From the NCBI GenBank assembly GCA_963820775.1, contig CAWGBF010000007.1:80483-144482 (forward strand): a DNA stretch of 64,000 nucleotides, in the 5' to 3' direction. Each line of letters opens with the position of its first letter. Position 1 is the first letter of the stretch. Position numbers and translations under genes: made by a program. This stretch comes from Roseiarcus sp963820775 (lineage in GTDB: Bacteria > Pseudomonadota > Alphaproteobacteria > Rhizobiales > Beijerinckiaceae). Below are positions 54,778 through 64,000 of this stretch, piece by piece. The notes below the pieces were generated by a model. That model was not told the DNA's origin. It worked only from the letters and a program-made list of their open reading frames with translations, and made no database searches.

Positions 54778-55224
54778 TCAGCTGGCTCCGCCTTCATTCT
54801 CCAGTGCGTCGACCACTTGCCAAGTCTGCGCGCCGACGAACCCGTCGACGTTAAGGTTGAAATCGTGCTGCAACTTTCTGACAGCCGCTTCGGTCTTGGC
54901 GCCGAACCTTCCATCGACGCCGCCGGTATCGAAGCCGACTGCGCTCATACGGCTCTGCAGACGGCGTACAGGCAGGCCGGTCGCGCCGGTTTTCAGCACG
55001 GGATGGCTCTGGTCGGCTTCGTCAATGTTGATCCACGTCACCCGGCCAACCACACCATCAACCGTGATTTCCCGCGCCTGCTGAAACGCTCTGACGGCAC
55101 TCTCGGTCTGCGCGCCGAAGACGCCATCGACTGGCCCGGGATGATGTCCCAGAGCCTTCAGGGCTTCCTGCAGGTCACGCACGGCGGGGTCATTGGATCC
55201 CTTCGTTAGCACCGGTTCCGCCAT
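54778..55224 (-). CDS. Peptidoglycan-binding protein with two PG_binding_1 repeats (A)
   Basis: A 148-residue protein built of two repeats: VRDLQEALKALGHHPGPVDGVFGAQTESAVRAFQQ and VRRLQSRMSAVGFDTGGVDGRFGAKTEAAVRKLQH, each with the DGxFGxxTxxAV signature. There is no signal peptide and no catalytic domain. Such bare binding modules usually accompany hydrolases or are export-associated; here a second one follows upstream at 55295. Likely role is cell-wall binding. Confidence 0.85.
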   Translation of the reverse strand: MAEPVLTKGSNDPAVRDLQEALKALGHHPGPVDGVFGAQTESAVRAFQQAREITVDGVVGRVTWINIDEADQSHPVLKTGATGLPVRRLQSRMSAVGFDTGGVDGRFGAKTEAAVRKLQHDFNLNVDGFVGAQTWQVVDALENEGGAS

Positions 55225-55294
55225 GCTGCGCTCCTCCTGTTAGAGACATGGACGCTTTTACCCGCGGCCGGCGCTTCGCGATCGCAAGGCGCCG

Positions 55295-55756
55295 CTAGAA
55301 CGATAGCATTCCGCTCACCAACGCCCGCCAAGTGAGCGGGCCGACTATGCCATCCTCAATTACGGAGGGAATGTCGAGCGACAGAGCGCGCTGAAACCCG
55401 CGCACCGAAGAGTCTGTAATTGGTCCGAAGATGCCATCGACTTGCGGCCCTTTGCTGGGATCGCCAGACAGGTTGCGGAACTGGAACTCCCCCTGCACGC
55501 CTTTGACCGCCTCGCCCTCGCTTCCCTGTTTGACCTCGACGACAAGAGCCGCCCATGTGATCGGACCGACGACGCTGTCGACCGCCAACCCCTGACTTGC
55601 CTGGAACGCTTTCACGGCGGCTGCGGTTTGTGGACCGAACGCGCCATCGACGAGGAGGCCGTGCCCGCGCCCCCGAAGCAGATGTTGCAGCGTCTTGATC
55701 GGGTGCCCGTCTGAACCGCTCTTGACTACGGGCCATGGGCTGAGACTGCCAGGCAT
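55295..55756 (-). CDS. Peptidoglycan-binding protein with two PG_binding_1 repeats (B)
   Basis: A 153-residue relative of the neighbouring protein: IKTLQHLLRGRGHGLLVDGAFGPQTAAAVKAFQASQGL and a second, divergent repeat with VDGIFGPITDSSVRGFQRAL. No signal peptide or catalytic domain. Both genes share orientation with 70 bp between them, so they are probably an operon. ATG 55756 is the start fitting the family; the frame is open further but overlaps the divergent epoxide hydrolase control region. Confidence 0.82.
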   Translation of the reverse strand: MPGSLSPWPVVKSGSDGHPIKTLQHLLRGRGHGLLVDGAFGPQTAAAVKAFQASQGLAVDSVVGPITWAALVVEVKQGSEGEAVKGVQGEFQFRNLSGDPSKGPQVDGIFGPITDSSVRGFQRALSLDIPSVIEDGIVGPLTWRALVSGMLSF

Positions 55757-55900
55757 GATTGTCCTCCCAAGCGTCGTTGAATGGAGCGTGAACGACGCTA
55801 CTGTATTCAGAGCCGCTGAGAAATGGAAAAGTCCGCTCGCCTGAATCCGCTGCGAAGCGCAGCCGTTCGAGATAGCATCGCGCCGGGCGAGGAGCAGACA

Positions 55901-57049
55901 ATGCCGCAACCATTCACATTGCGCGTTCCGGACAGCGATATTGAGGACTTGAGCGAGCGTCTCAGACGCACGCGCTTTCCTGATTCCGCGCCAGGCGAAC
56001 GCTGGCTCTACGGGACGGACGTCAACTATCTTCGCAGCCTCGTCGAATATTGGCGCTCGTCCTTCGACTGGCGCGCGCAAGAGGCGCGCCTGAACGCCTT
56101 CCCGCAATTCAAGATGAGCCGACCGGATCACGACTTGCACTTCCTGCATGTCCCAGGAAAGGGGCCCAATCCCACGCCGTTGCTGCTGATGCACGGCTGG
56201 CCGGGCTCAGTGTTCGAATTCATGGACTTCATTCCCCGCCTCACCGATCCGGCCAGCTTCGGCGGCGATCCGGCTGATTCCTTCACGGTCGTGGCGCCGT
56301 CGCTGCCGGGCTATGGCCTTTCGTTCCGTCCTGGGCAGAAGCGCTTCGGCGTCGAGGAGATGGCGGATTGCCTCGCTGATCTCATGACTGACACGTTCGG
56401 CTACAAGCGCTTCGCCGTGCAGGGCGGCGATTGGGGCGGCATCACCGCCGCGCGCATGGGCTACGCGCATGCGGACAAACTGATCGGCATTCACGTCAAC
56501 TTTCTCGCCGTTCGCCGCGAGCCGGAGCGGATCAAGAATCCGACTCCCGAGCAGCAAGTTTTTGTCGACCAGGTCAACCATTGGCTCAAGAAAGACGCCG
56601 CCTATGCGTCGATTCAAGGCACGCGCCCGCAAACCCTGAGCTTTGGCCTGACCGATTCTCCTGCAGGGCTCGCCGCGTGGATCGTCGAGAAATTCCGCGC
56701 CTGGTCCGATTGCAGCGGCGATGTCGAAAGCGTCTTCACCCGCGATCAGATGCTCGCCAACATCAGCTTCTATTGGTTCACCGGCGCCATCGGATCGTCG
56801 TTCTATCCCTATTATTTTCGCATGCATCGGCCCTGGATGATCCCCGACGGCGCAGCCGTCACGGCGCCGACAGGTTACGCCGAATTCCCGCGCGAGATCC
56901 TGCATCCCCCACGCTCGCTGGCCGAGCCGATGTTTCCGAACATTCGGCGCTGGACAATCATGCCGAAGGGCGGCCATTTCGCCGCCATGGAGCAGCCCCA
57001 AGCCCTCGCGGAGGACGTGCGCGCCTTCTACCGCTCGCTGCGAGACTGA
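55901..57049 (+). CDS. Epoxide hydrolase (alpha/beta hydrolase with EHN domain)
   Basis: A 382-residue enzyme that opens epoxides to diols. The N-terminal EHN domain (LRVPDSDIEDLSERLRRTRFPD) is followed by HGWPGSVFEFMDFI (oxyanion), the nucleophile Asp in QGGDWGGITAARM, an epoxide-polarising Tyr region and KGGHFAAMEQPQAL (His). ATG 55901 after gaggagcagaca is the start. Its last 22 bp overlap the convergent end of yihA. Confidence 0.92.
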   Translation: MPQPFTLRVPDSDIEDLSERLRRTRFPDSAPGERWLYGTDVNYLRSLVEYWRSSFDWRAQEARLNAFPQFKMSRPDHDLHFLHVPGKGPNPTPLLLMHGWPGSVFEFMDFIPRLTDPASFGGDPADSFTVVAPSLPGYGLSFRPGQKRFGVEEMADCLADLMTDTFGYKRFAVQGGDWGGITAARMGYAHADKLIGIHVNFLAVRREPERIKNPTPEQQVFVDQVNHWLKKDAAYASIQGTRPQTLSFGLTDSPAGLAAWIVEKFRAWSDCSGDVESVFTRDQMLANISFYWFTGAIGSSFYPYYFRMHRPWMIPDGAAVTAPTGYAEFPREILHPPRSLAEPMFPNIRRWTIMPKGGHFAAMEQPQALAEDVRAFYRSLRD

Positions 57050-57705
57050 GCCACGGCGCCGCCGCGCTCAGCAATCAGCCTTGCGATATGGGCGCGCAAG
57101 TCGGCGACGCCGTCCCCGGTGCGCGCCGACGTCAACATCACCTCCGGATAGGCGGCGCCATGCTTGCGCAAACCCTCGAGCGTCGCCGCGATCCGCGCGT
57201 TCTGGTCGGCCGCCTTCACTTCGTCGCCCTTGGTCAGCACGACCGCATACGAGACAGCGGCGGCGTCGAGCGCGCGCATCGTCTCGTGATCGCTTTCTTT
57301 CAGCCCATGCCGGCCGTCGACGAGCACGAATACGCGCACGAGCGACGGACGGCCGCGCAGATAGTCGCGCGCGAGTTCGCCCCAGGACGCGGACTTCGAT
57401 TTTGCGACCGCCGCATAGCCGTAGCCCGGCATGTCGACCAGACGCGCCTTGCCGTTGAGATCGAAGAAGATCAGCTCCTGCGTGCGCCCAGGGGTGCGCG
57501 ACGTGCGCGCGAGCGCGGCGCGGCCAGTGAGCGCGTTGACGAGCGAAGACTTGCCGACGTTCGAGCGGCCCGCGAAGGCGATCTCGGGCGCCCCGACCGG
57601 CGGCAAGCCATCGGAACGCGCGGCGGCGAAGATGAATTCGCACGGGCCCGCGAACAGTTTACGCCCAGCTTCCGTCCAGTCGGGCGCGACCGTCGCTTCG
57701 CTCAT
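57028..57705 (-). CDS. yihA: Ribosome-biogenesis GTPase YihA/EngB
   Basis: A 225-residue GTPase for 50S assembly. G1 AGRSNVGKSSLVNAL, G3 DMPGYGYA, G4 LTKGDEVK and the G2-like TSRTPGRTQ are present. The start overlaps the yidC stop (ATGA), part of the rpmH-rnpA-yidC-yihA operon. It ends within the convergent epoxide hydrolase gene. Confidence 0.95.
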   Translation of the reverse strand: MSEATVAPDWTEAGRKLFAGPCEFIFAAARSDGLPPVGAPEIAFAGRSNVGKSSLVNALTGRAALARTSRTPGRTQELIFFDLNGKARLVDMPGYGYAAVAKSKSASWGELARDYLRGRPSLVRVFVLVDGRHGLKESDHETMRALDAAAVSYAVVLTKGDEVKAADQNARIAATLEGLRKHGAAYPEVMLTSARTGDGVADLRAHIARLIAERGGAVAQSRSER

Positions 57706-59575
57706 ACGCTCGGCGTCTTCACCGGACTGGTTTTCTTGGCGAACAGCCCTCTGAGGTTGTCCCAGAGTTCAACTTTCACCCCAGCCTTGGTCATGATGTA
57801 GTACTGCTGGATCACCGTCAGCGTGTTGTTCCAGGTCCAGTAGATGACCAGGCCAGCCGGAAACGTCCCGAGCATGAAGGTGAAGATGACCGGCATCCAG
57901 GCGAACATCGACTTTTGAACCGGATCGGCCGGCTCGGGATTCATCTTCATCTGGAAGAACATCGACACGCCCATGATGAGCGGCCAGATGCCAAGGTGGA
58001 GGAAATGCCCGAACACCGGCAGCGCCGTGGGCTCCCACGGGACCAAGCCGAACAGCGTGAACACATTGGTCGGATCGGGCGCGCTGAGGTCCCGGATCCA
58101 GCCGAAGAACGGCGCGTGCCGCATCTCGATGGTGATGAAGATGACCTTATAGAGCGCGAAGAACACCGGAATCTGGATCACCATCGGCAGGCAGCCGGCG
58201 ACCGGATTGACGCCCTCCTTCTTGAACAGCGCCATCTGCTCTTGCTGCTGCTTGGCGCGGTCGTCGGGATAGAGGTCCTTCAGCGCGGCGATCTGTGGCT
58301 GGATCTTCTTCATCTTCGCCATCGACCTGTACGAGCGATTGGCGAGCGGGAAGAAGGCGAGCTTGACCAGAACCGTGACGATCAGGATCGCGACCCCGAA
58401 ATTGCCGACGACCTTGTAGATCGAGTCGATAAGCCGGAACATCGGGATCGTGATCATCCAGAACCAGCCCCAGTCGATCATCAGAGAGAACTTCTTGATG
58501 CCGAGACTGGCCTCGTAATTGTCGATCGTGCTGACCTCTTTCGCGCCAGCGAAGACCCGGGTCTTCGTTTCAAACGAGGCTCCCGGCGCGACAGTTTGGT
58601 CCTTCCCCAGGAAATCGGCCTGGTAGTCCACCGGCTGTACCGTTCCGGTGGCCGAAAACCGCGCTTCGATTGGGGCGGCCTGGTCGGGAATAACCGCGGA
58701 GCCCCAGTACTTATCGGTGAACCCGAGCCAGCCGCCGTCGCCCTTGAAGGCGCGCTTCCTGCCCGTGTCCTTTTCGATCGCCGCGTAGGTGACCTCTTGA
58801 ACTGGCAATGTGAGGCCGACCCCTGAGGGGCCGCCGCCGGTGATGACTCCCACGAAGCCCTCATGCAGGACCGAATATCCGGCGATGTTCGGCCTGCCGT
58901 GGCGTAGGATGAGCCCATAGGGCTGCACCGTCGCCGGCGCGGCGCCGGAGTTCACGACCGAATCGGCGATCGTGAACATGTATTTGTCGTCGACCGCGAT
59001 CACCCGCTTGAAAACGAGCCCGGCGCCATTGTCCCAGGTCAAGGTCACCGGCTTGGCGGGGGTCAGCGTTTTGCCGTCGGCGGTCCAGACGGTGTCGAGA
59101 TTGGGAGTTTTGACTCCGGCCGCGCTTACAAATCCCGTCTCGGCCCAATAGGCGTCCGGGGCCCCAGGGGGGAGAACAGCCGGATGTTCGGGCTCTTCGG
59201 GTCGATCGTCTCCTGATAGTCTTTGAGGACGATATCGTCGATCTTGCCGCCCTTGAGGTCGATCGAACCGCCTATGCTCGGGGTGTCGATCGTCACGCGC
59301 GGGCTCGCCGCGAGGACGGCGGCGACCGTCTCCGGCGCTGTCGTCGCCGGGGCGCCAGGCGGGGTGGCGGCGGCCGGGGCGCCAGGCGGCGAGGAGGTCG
59401 CGCGCGACGTGGCGCTCGGCTGCGCCTCGCTCGCGGGCGGCTCGGTGTTGGCCTGCATCTGCGCCTGGTGCTCGCGCTGATACAAAGGACCGGCGTAGAA
59501 ATATTGCCACCCGGCCATCACCACGACCGACAGCGCGATCGCCAGAAAAAGGTTCCGCGTGTCCTCGGACTTCAT
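57702..59575 (-). CDS. yidC: Membrane protein insertase YidC, frameshifted in a C-run
   Basis: A 624-residue inner-membrane insertase. The N-terminal frame starts MKSEDTRNLFLAIALSVVVMAGW, has an Ala/Pro-rich linker and periplasmic beginnings. The second frame holds DAYWAETGFVS onward, the five-helix core (LAFFPLANRSYRSMAKMKKIQPQI, GCLPMVIQIPVFFALYKVI) and the basic tail. The break near 59170 is a run of six C where seven give FSPPGAPDAYW. Overlaps rnpA by 4 bp. Essential, so an error is the likely cause. Confidence 0.94.
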
Positions 59576-60003
59576 GTTCGCGTGTCTCTGTCCTTCGCCG
59601 TCCTGCCCCCGCGAGTGTCCGCGCCGCGGCGCCCGGCGGCGCGGAAAGCAGCGCGGATATCCTCGACGAGCGCGGCGAAACGACGACCCAGTGCGTCGCG
59701 CCGAGCCATCAGCACGTAATCGTGATCACCCTCCGCCTCAAGAGGCGCCGCGGCGCGCAGGGCCTCTTTTAGCCGCCTGCGGACGCGATTGCGCACGACC
59801 GCGCCGCCGACGGCCTTGGTCACTGTCAACCCCACGCGCGCCCCCGGGACGACTTCTTCTCCCGTTTCCTCGCGGCGGCGAGATTGCAACGTGAAAGTGG
59901 GGACCGACAGGCGCCGTCCGCGCGAGACGCGCTGGTATTCGGCCCGCCTGGTCAGCCGGCCGAGAGGTTCACCCGTGGGGCTAGGGGCGCCGTCCTCATG
60001 CAA
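59572..60003 (-). CDS. rnpA: Ribonuclease P protein component
   Basis: A 143-residue basic protein that binds RNase P RNA and helps trim tRNA 5' leaders. Family motifs RLTRRAEYQRVSRGRRLSV, RVGLTVTKAVGGAVVRNRVRRRLKEALR and YVLMARRDAL are present. An acidic start (MHEDGAPSP) precedes the conserved part, so the true start may be a few codons later. Lies 77 bp after rpmH and overlaps yidC. Confidence 0.93.
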   Translation of the reverse strand: MHEDGAPSPTGEPLGRLTRRAEYQRVSRGRRLSVPTFTLQSRRREETGEEVVPGARVGLTVTKAVGGAVVRNRVRRRLKEALRAAAPLEAEGDHDYVLMARRDALGRRFAALVEDIRAAFRAAGRRGADTRGGRTAKDRDTRT

Positions 60004-60080
60004 GGCGTCAAGGCTCCCTTCGGCGGCGTCTTCACCGACACGCGAACGGCCGAACGGCGACCTAAGCCGCGGCGAACCGA

Positions 60081-60215
60081 TCAGGCGGAGAGCTTTTTGC
60101 GCCCGCGCGCCCGGCGCGCGGCAAGCACCTTGCGGCCGCCGACCGTCGCCGAGCGGGCGCGAAAGCCGTGGCGGCGCTTGCGCACGAGCTTGCTGGGTTG
60201 ATAGGTCCGCTTCAC
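60081..60215 (-). CDS. rpmH: Ribosomal protein L34
   Basis: A 44-residue protein, GTG start, MKRTYQPSKLVRKRRHGFRA to RKVLAARRARGRKKLSA, the usual highly basic sequence. It is the first gene of the operon with rnpA, yidC and yihA. The 198 bp upstream (60216-60413) show no gene and should hold the promoter and leader. Confidence 0.97.
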   Translation of the reverse strand: MKRTYQPSKLVRKRRHGFRARSATVGGRKVLAARRARGRKKLSA

Positions 60216-60413
60216 GGGCTTGGTCTCCGAATTCTTAATCGTTGGCGGAAAGATCGGGGGCCGCCCGGTCTCGAACGCAAAAACGCCAACTCCGCCGCGA
60301 CGTTGCAACCCGAGCGGCGGGCCAGAAAATGAACGCGGCGCTCCACGCGCCGCTACAAGGCGCGGCTTATGCCGCGCGGGCGCGTGCAAGTCAATTGCCG
60401 GGGTTAGGGAATT

Positions 60414-60599
60414 TCACCGCACCCAATGCGTGCAGTCGCGGCGCCCGGAATCGAGGCAGTTCTGCAGCTTGCGCTGTTGGTCGATGTAATTGAAAGCCCA
60501 GTAGCCGAGCGCGGCGATGACAACGACGGCGATGATCGCAACCATATTGCTGCGCCCGGTCGCGTGCGGCTCCTCGTCCTCGCCGCCGGATTGGCTCAT
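60414..60599 (-). CDS. Small single-pass membrane protein
   Basis: A 61-residue protein: acidic N-terminus (SQSGGEDEEPHATG), one helix (MVAIIAVVVIAALGYWAF), then a short tail with two cysteines (CLDSGRRDCTHWV) placed to form a disulfide in the periplasm. Its ATG overlaps the dxs stop, so it is cotranscribed. Similar small proteins occur in other Rhizobiales; no function is known. Confidence 0.7.
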   Translation of the reverse strand: MSQSGGEDEEPHATGRSNMVAIIAVVVIAALGYWAFNYIDQQRKLQNCLDSGRRDCTHWVR

Positions 60600-62516
60600 G
60601 CAAAGCGGGTCGAGGCGCGATGTTGGATGTCGCCAAGCGCCGCGATCGCCTTGGCGACAATGCCCTTGGCGTCGAGCCCTGCGGCGGCGTACATGCGCTC
60701 GGGCTTGTCGTGATCCTGAAATTTGTCCGACAGCGTCATGGTGCGCACCTTGAGCCCGTTCTCGAGCGCGCCGGCTTCGCTCAGCAAGGTCAGCACATGC
60801 GCGCCGAAGCCGCCAGCCGCGCCTTCCTCAATGGTGATGAGAAGCTTATGCGTCGCCGCCAGTCTGAGAATGAGCTCTCGGTCGAGGGGCTTGGCGAAGC
60901 GCGCGTCGGCCACGGTGGTCGACAAGCCGCGAGCCGCGAGTTCGTCCGCCGCCTTCAGGGCCTCGCCGAGCCGCGCGCCGAGCGACAGGATCGCGATCCG
61001 CGAGCCTTCGCGTAAGACCCGGCCCTTGCCGATCGGCAAGGGCTCGCCGCGTTCCGGCAGGTCGACGCCGACGCCCTCGCCGCGCGGATAGCGCAAGGCG
61101 ATCGGGCCCGAGTTCGTGCGCGGCTGCGGTGGCGACCATGTGGACGAGTTCGGCTTCGTCCGCCGCCGCCATCACCGTCATGTTCGGCAGGCAGGCGAGA
61201 TAGGCGATGTCGAAGGCGCCGGCGTGCGTCGGGCCGTCCGCGCCGACCAGGCCCGCACGGTCGAGGGCGAAGCGGACCGGCAAGTTCTGGATCGCCACGT
61301 CGTGCACGACCTGGTCGTAGGCGCGTTGCAGGAAGGTCGAATAGATGGCGCAGAACGGTTTATAGCCTTCCGTCGCCAGGCCGGCCGCGAAAGTCACCGC
61401 GTGCTGCTCGGCGATGCCCACGTCGAACACCCGGTCTGGAAAAACCGTCTTCATCCGGTCGAGTCCGGTCCCTTCGGGCATGGCGGCGGTGATGCCGATG
61501 ATCTTGTCGTCGCGCCGCGCCGCATCGACCAGCGCATCGGCGAAGACGCGGGTGTAGGTGGGCGCATTGGTCTTGGGCTTGGCCTGAGCGCCCGTGATAA
61601 CGTCAAACGCCGAAACGCCGTGGTACTTGTCGTCGGCCGCCTCAGCCGGAGGATAGCCCTTGCCCTTCTTGGTCACGACATGCACCAGCACCGGTCCGTC
61701 CTGCATGTCACGCACGTTCTTCAGGATCGGCAGAAGATGGTCGAGATTGTGGCCGTCGATCGGTCCGACATAGTAGAAGCCGAGCTCCTCGAACAAGGTG
61801 CCGCCGGTCCAGAAGTTGCGGCCATACTCTTCCGTAAGGCGCGCCTTGTCATAGAAAAACTTGGGCAGACGGCGCGCGACCTGTTTGGCGGCGCCTCGCA
61901 GCGAGCGATAGGCGCGGCCGGAGACGAGGCGAGCGAGGTAAGCCGACATCGCGCCGGTCGGCGGCGCGATCGACATGTCGTTGTCGTTGAGGATGACGAT
62001 CAGCCGCGAGTTCAGGGCGCCAGCGTTGTTCATCGCCTCGTAAGCCATTCCCGCCGACATCGCGCCGTCGCCGATGACCGCGACAACATGGTTGGCGCCG
62101 TGCGACAAATCGCGCGCCACCGCCATGCCGAGGCTGGCCGAGATCGAGGTCGAGGAATGGGCCGCTCCGAATGCGTCGTATTCGCTTTCGGAGCGCTTGG
62201 TGAAACCGCTCAAGCCTCCGCCCTGCCGGAGTGTTCGGATCCGGTCGCGGCGGCCGGTCAGGATCTTGTGCGGGTAGGCCTGATGGCCGACGTCCCACAC
62301 GATTCGATCGGTCGGCGTGTCGAAAACGTAATGAAGCGCGACGGTCAGTTCGACCACGCCGAGGCCGGCGCCCAGATGTCCGCCCGTGACCGAGACCGCG
62401 CTGATCGTTTCGGCTCGCAATTCGTCGGCGAGCCGGGCGAGATCGCTCTCGTTCATCTTACGCAGATCGGCTGGCGAATCGATTTGATCTAAAATCGGTG
62501 TGAGAGGCTTGCTCAA
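60596..62516 (-). CDS. dxs: 1-deoxy-D-xylulose-5-phosphate synthase, frameshifted
   Basis: A thiamine-diphosphate enzyme that begins the MEP isoprenoid route from pyruvate and glyceraldehyde-3-phosphate. Motifs: GHLGAGLGVVELTVALHYVF, IGDGAMSAGMAYEAMNNAG (ThDP binding), NDNDMSIAPPTG, DVGIAEQHAVTFAAGLA and RYPRGEGVGVDLPE. An extra base near 61112 shifts the frame after ATAAAHE; the end is in the other frame. Corrected length is 639 residues, as usual. Start TTG 62516 (MSKPLTPILDQI). Overlaps the small membrane gene by 4 bp. Confidence 0.94.
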
Positions 62517-62704
62517 TCTTGTCCCCAACGCGCGGCGCTTCTTGTTGGTCCCCGCCGCAACAAGCACACGTACACCAAGTCTGACGTCCGCCGCAATTCT
62601 GCGTTGGCGCCATTCGGCCGCCGTAAAATCAACCCTTTTTGACCAGGGTTAACGCGCGACTGTCCCAACTGTTCCGACATCGCACAATTGCCATTACCGA
62701 CCAC

Positions 62705-63977
62705 ATGACGCAAATTTGTGCAATGAATCAATTTTCCAGCCTCCCCGAGTCGGCTGACAATTATGCTCCAGACGGCCCCTACGCCTTCACCCGGCTTGCC
62801 GTATCGTTGCTGCTCGCCACCCTGATTGGGGCTGGCATGTGGGCGGTGATTGTGGTCCTGCCCCCCGCGCAGCTCGACTTCGGCGTCGATCGCGCGGCGG
62901 CTTCGCTTCCCTACACGTTGCTGATGTGCGCGCTGGCCTTCAGCACGATCGCGCTCGGGCGGATTACCGACCGCTATGGCATCGTCCTGCCCTTGGTCAT
63001 CTCCGCTGTAACCTTGGGCCTGGGGTTTATTCTCGCCGGCTATGCGCCGAACCTCGCGGTGTTTACCGGCGCCCATGTGTTGATCGGAATTGGCGCAGGA
63101 ACAGGCTTCGGGCCGATGATGGCGGACATTTCGCATTGGTTTGTCAGGCGGCGCGGACTCGCCGTCGTGATCGTCGCGTCCGGCAATTACTTGGCCGGAA
63201 CGATCTGGCCGCTCCTGATGAGCCTTGCGATGCCGGTGATTGGCTGGCGCGCAACCTATGGCGGCATCGGCCTGGTTGTCGCTGCGATGGTGTTGCCGCT
63301 CGCTCTCATGATGCGGCGCCGGCCGGCCGCCGCGGTCTACGAGCAAGCGGAGGCGACGACCGAGGCGGCGCGCGCCGACGTCGGCATATCGCCTCGACTT
63401 CTGTTGGTTCTATTGATCGCCGCCGGCTTTTCCTGCTGCGTCGCAATGTCGATGCCGCAGGTCCATCTGGTCGCCTATTGCGGCGACCTTGGCTACGGCG
63501 TCGCGCGCGGCGCTCAGATGCTGTCGCTGATGATGGCTCTAGGCATCGTCTCGCGCGTCGGCTCCGGCTTCGTCGCCGACGCCGTCGGCGGTTCAGCGGC
63601 GCTCCTCATCGGCTCGTTCATGCAAGGCGTCGCGCTCCTGCTCTATCTTTATTTCAACGGGCTCGAAGTCTCTGTTCGTCGTCTCCGGGATCTTCGGCCT
63701 GTTTCAGGGCGGCATCGTGCCGATGTACGCGGTCATCTGCCGCGAGCTTTTGCCGCCTCGCCGGGCAGGCGCGGCGATTGGCCTCGTCGTCTCGGCGACC
63801 ATCCTCGGCATGGCGTTCGGCGGTTATTTTTCGGGCGTCATCTTCGACCTCACCAGCTCCTACCGCATGGCGTTTCTGAACGGCGTTTTGTGGAACGCGC
63901 TCAACTTCGCCATCGTCGCCTGGCTCTTCTGGCGCCGCCGGCGGCGCCAGCCGGTCGGCGCGCTAGCGCCCGCCTAA
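62705..63977 (+). CDS. Major facilitator superfamily transporter, frameshifted
   Basis: A 423-residue 12-helix transporter after removal of one base near 63668. The first frame runs from MTQICAMNQFSSLPESADNY through AFSTIALGRITDRYGIVLPL (loop 2-3 signature), GIGAGTGFGPMMADISHWFVRRRGLAV and SMPQVHLVAYCGDLGYGV. The second frame holds SLFVVSGIFGLFQGGIVPMYAVICRELLPPRRAG to the end. The pattern suggests an OFA/monocarboxylate-like member; the substrate is unknown. Divergent from dxs across 188 bp. Confidence 0.85.
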
Positions 63978-64000
63978 AGCCGCGGCTGCGGCTCTCAATT

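Noticed and set aside
61116..62492. 458-codon plus-strand frame opposite dxs
   Set aside because: Composition typical of antisense to a GC-rich gene (Arg/Gly/Val-rich) and no motif.

Overview
The window is a GC-rich chromosomal segment of an alphaproteobacterium, most likely a member of the Hyphomicrobiales (Rhizobiales). The evidence is gene content and order: MucR/Ros regulator, pgsA-moaD-moaE, infA-maf-yacG, rpmH-rnpA-yidC-yihA, a minimal egtB-egtD pair, a CaxA-type antiporter, and rhizobial-style palindromic repeats. A family such as Beijerinckiaceae or Methylocystaceae would fit, but this is inference. No rRNA, tRNA, CRISPR array, transposase or integrase gene was seen.

Layout. 1-9.4 kb: end of a peptide ABC transporter, a DUF393-lipase maturation factor fusion, two tandem exported SMP-30 lactonase-like genes, small stress proteins, molybdopterin synthase (moaE, moaD), pgsA, upp and mucR. 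10-20.5 kb: Atm1-type ABC exporter coupled to psd and pssA, an RND efflux pair, an exported hydrolase, and infA-maf-yacG. 20.5-32.6 kb: a more mosaic stretch with an AT-rich iteron-bearing gap, an exported creatininase-like protein, oligopeptidase B, HAD phosphatase, panE, a Ca2+/H+ antiporter, and an operon of XRE-cupin regulator, acetyltransferase, a PDZ/membrane/GAF-like protein and a haloacid dehalogenase. A second iteron-bearing gap closes it. 32.6-43 kb: two acyl-CoA ligases, ergothioneine genes egtB-egtD, an SDR, an orphan AbrB-type antitoxin, ybaK and a DUF72 protein. 43-48 kb: a methanol/alcohol oxidation locus (PQQ dehydrogenase, cytochrome c, MoxJ/XoxJ-like binding protein) behind a recognisable promoter. 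48-57 kb: M29 aminopeptidase, an ABC1/AarF kinase, pobA, a TetR/DUF1772 divergent pair with a clear operator, two peptidoglycan-binding proteins and an epoxide hydrolase. 57-64 kb: yihA-yidC-rnpA-rpmH, dxs and an MFS transporter.

Two observations cut across the window. First, about two dozen single-base indels interrupt otherwise well-conserved genes, including essential ones (psd, pssA, yidC, dxs). Most behave as one-base insertions, and removing them restores full-length proteins of normal size. They are best read as residual sequencing or assembly errors, so those genes are annotated at full extent. Second, several genes are flanked by an intact and a decayed copy of a neighbouring gene's end (SMP-30 gene 1, the creatininase, the 110-aa membrane protein). 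In addition, two AT-rich gaps 11.6 kb apart share a 25-bp core (22 of 25 bases identical) next to 10-bp-phased repeats. Together these look like scars of gene insertion or an attachment-site-like system.

Functionally, the window mixes envelope biogenesis (YidC, Psd, PssA, PgsA, RND pump, Atm1), cofactor synthesis (MoaD/E, PanE, Dxs, EgtB/D) and accessory oxidation of alcohols, aromatics, epoxides and halo-acids.
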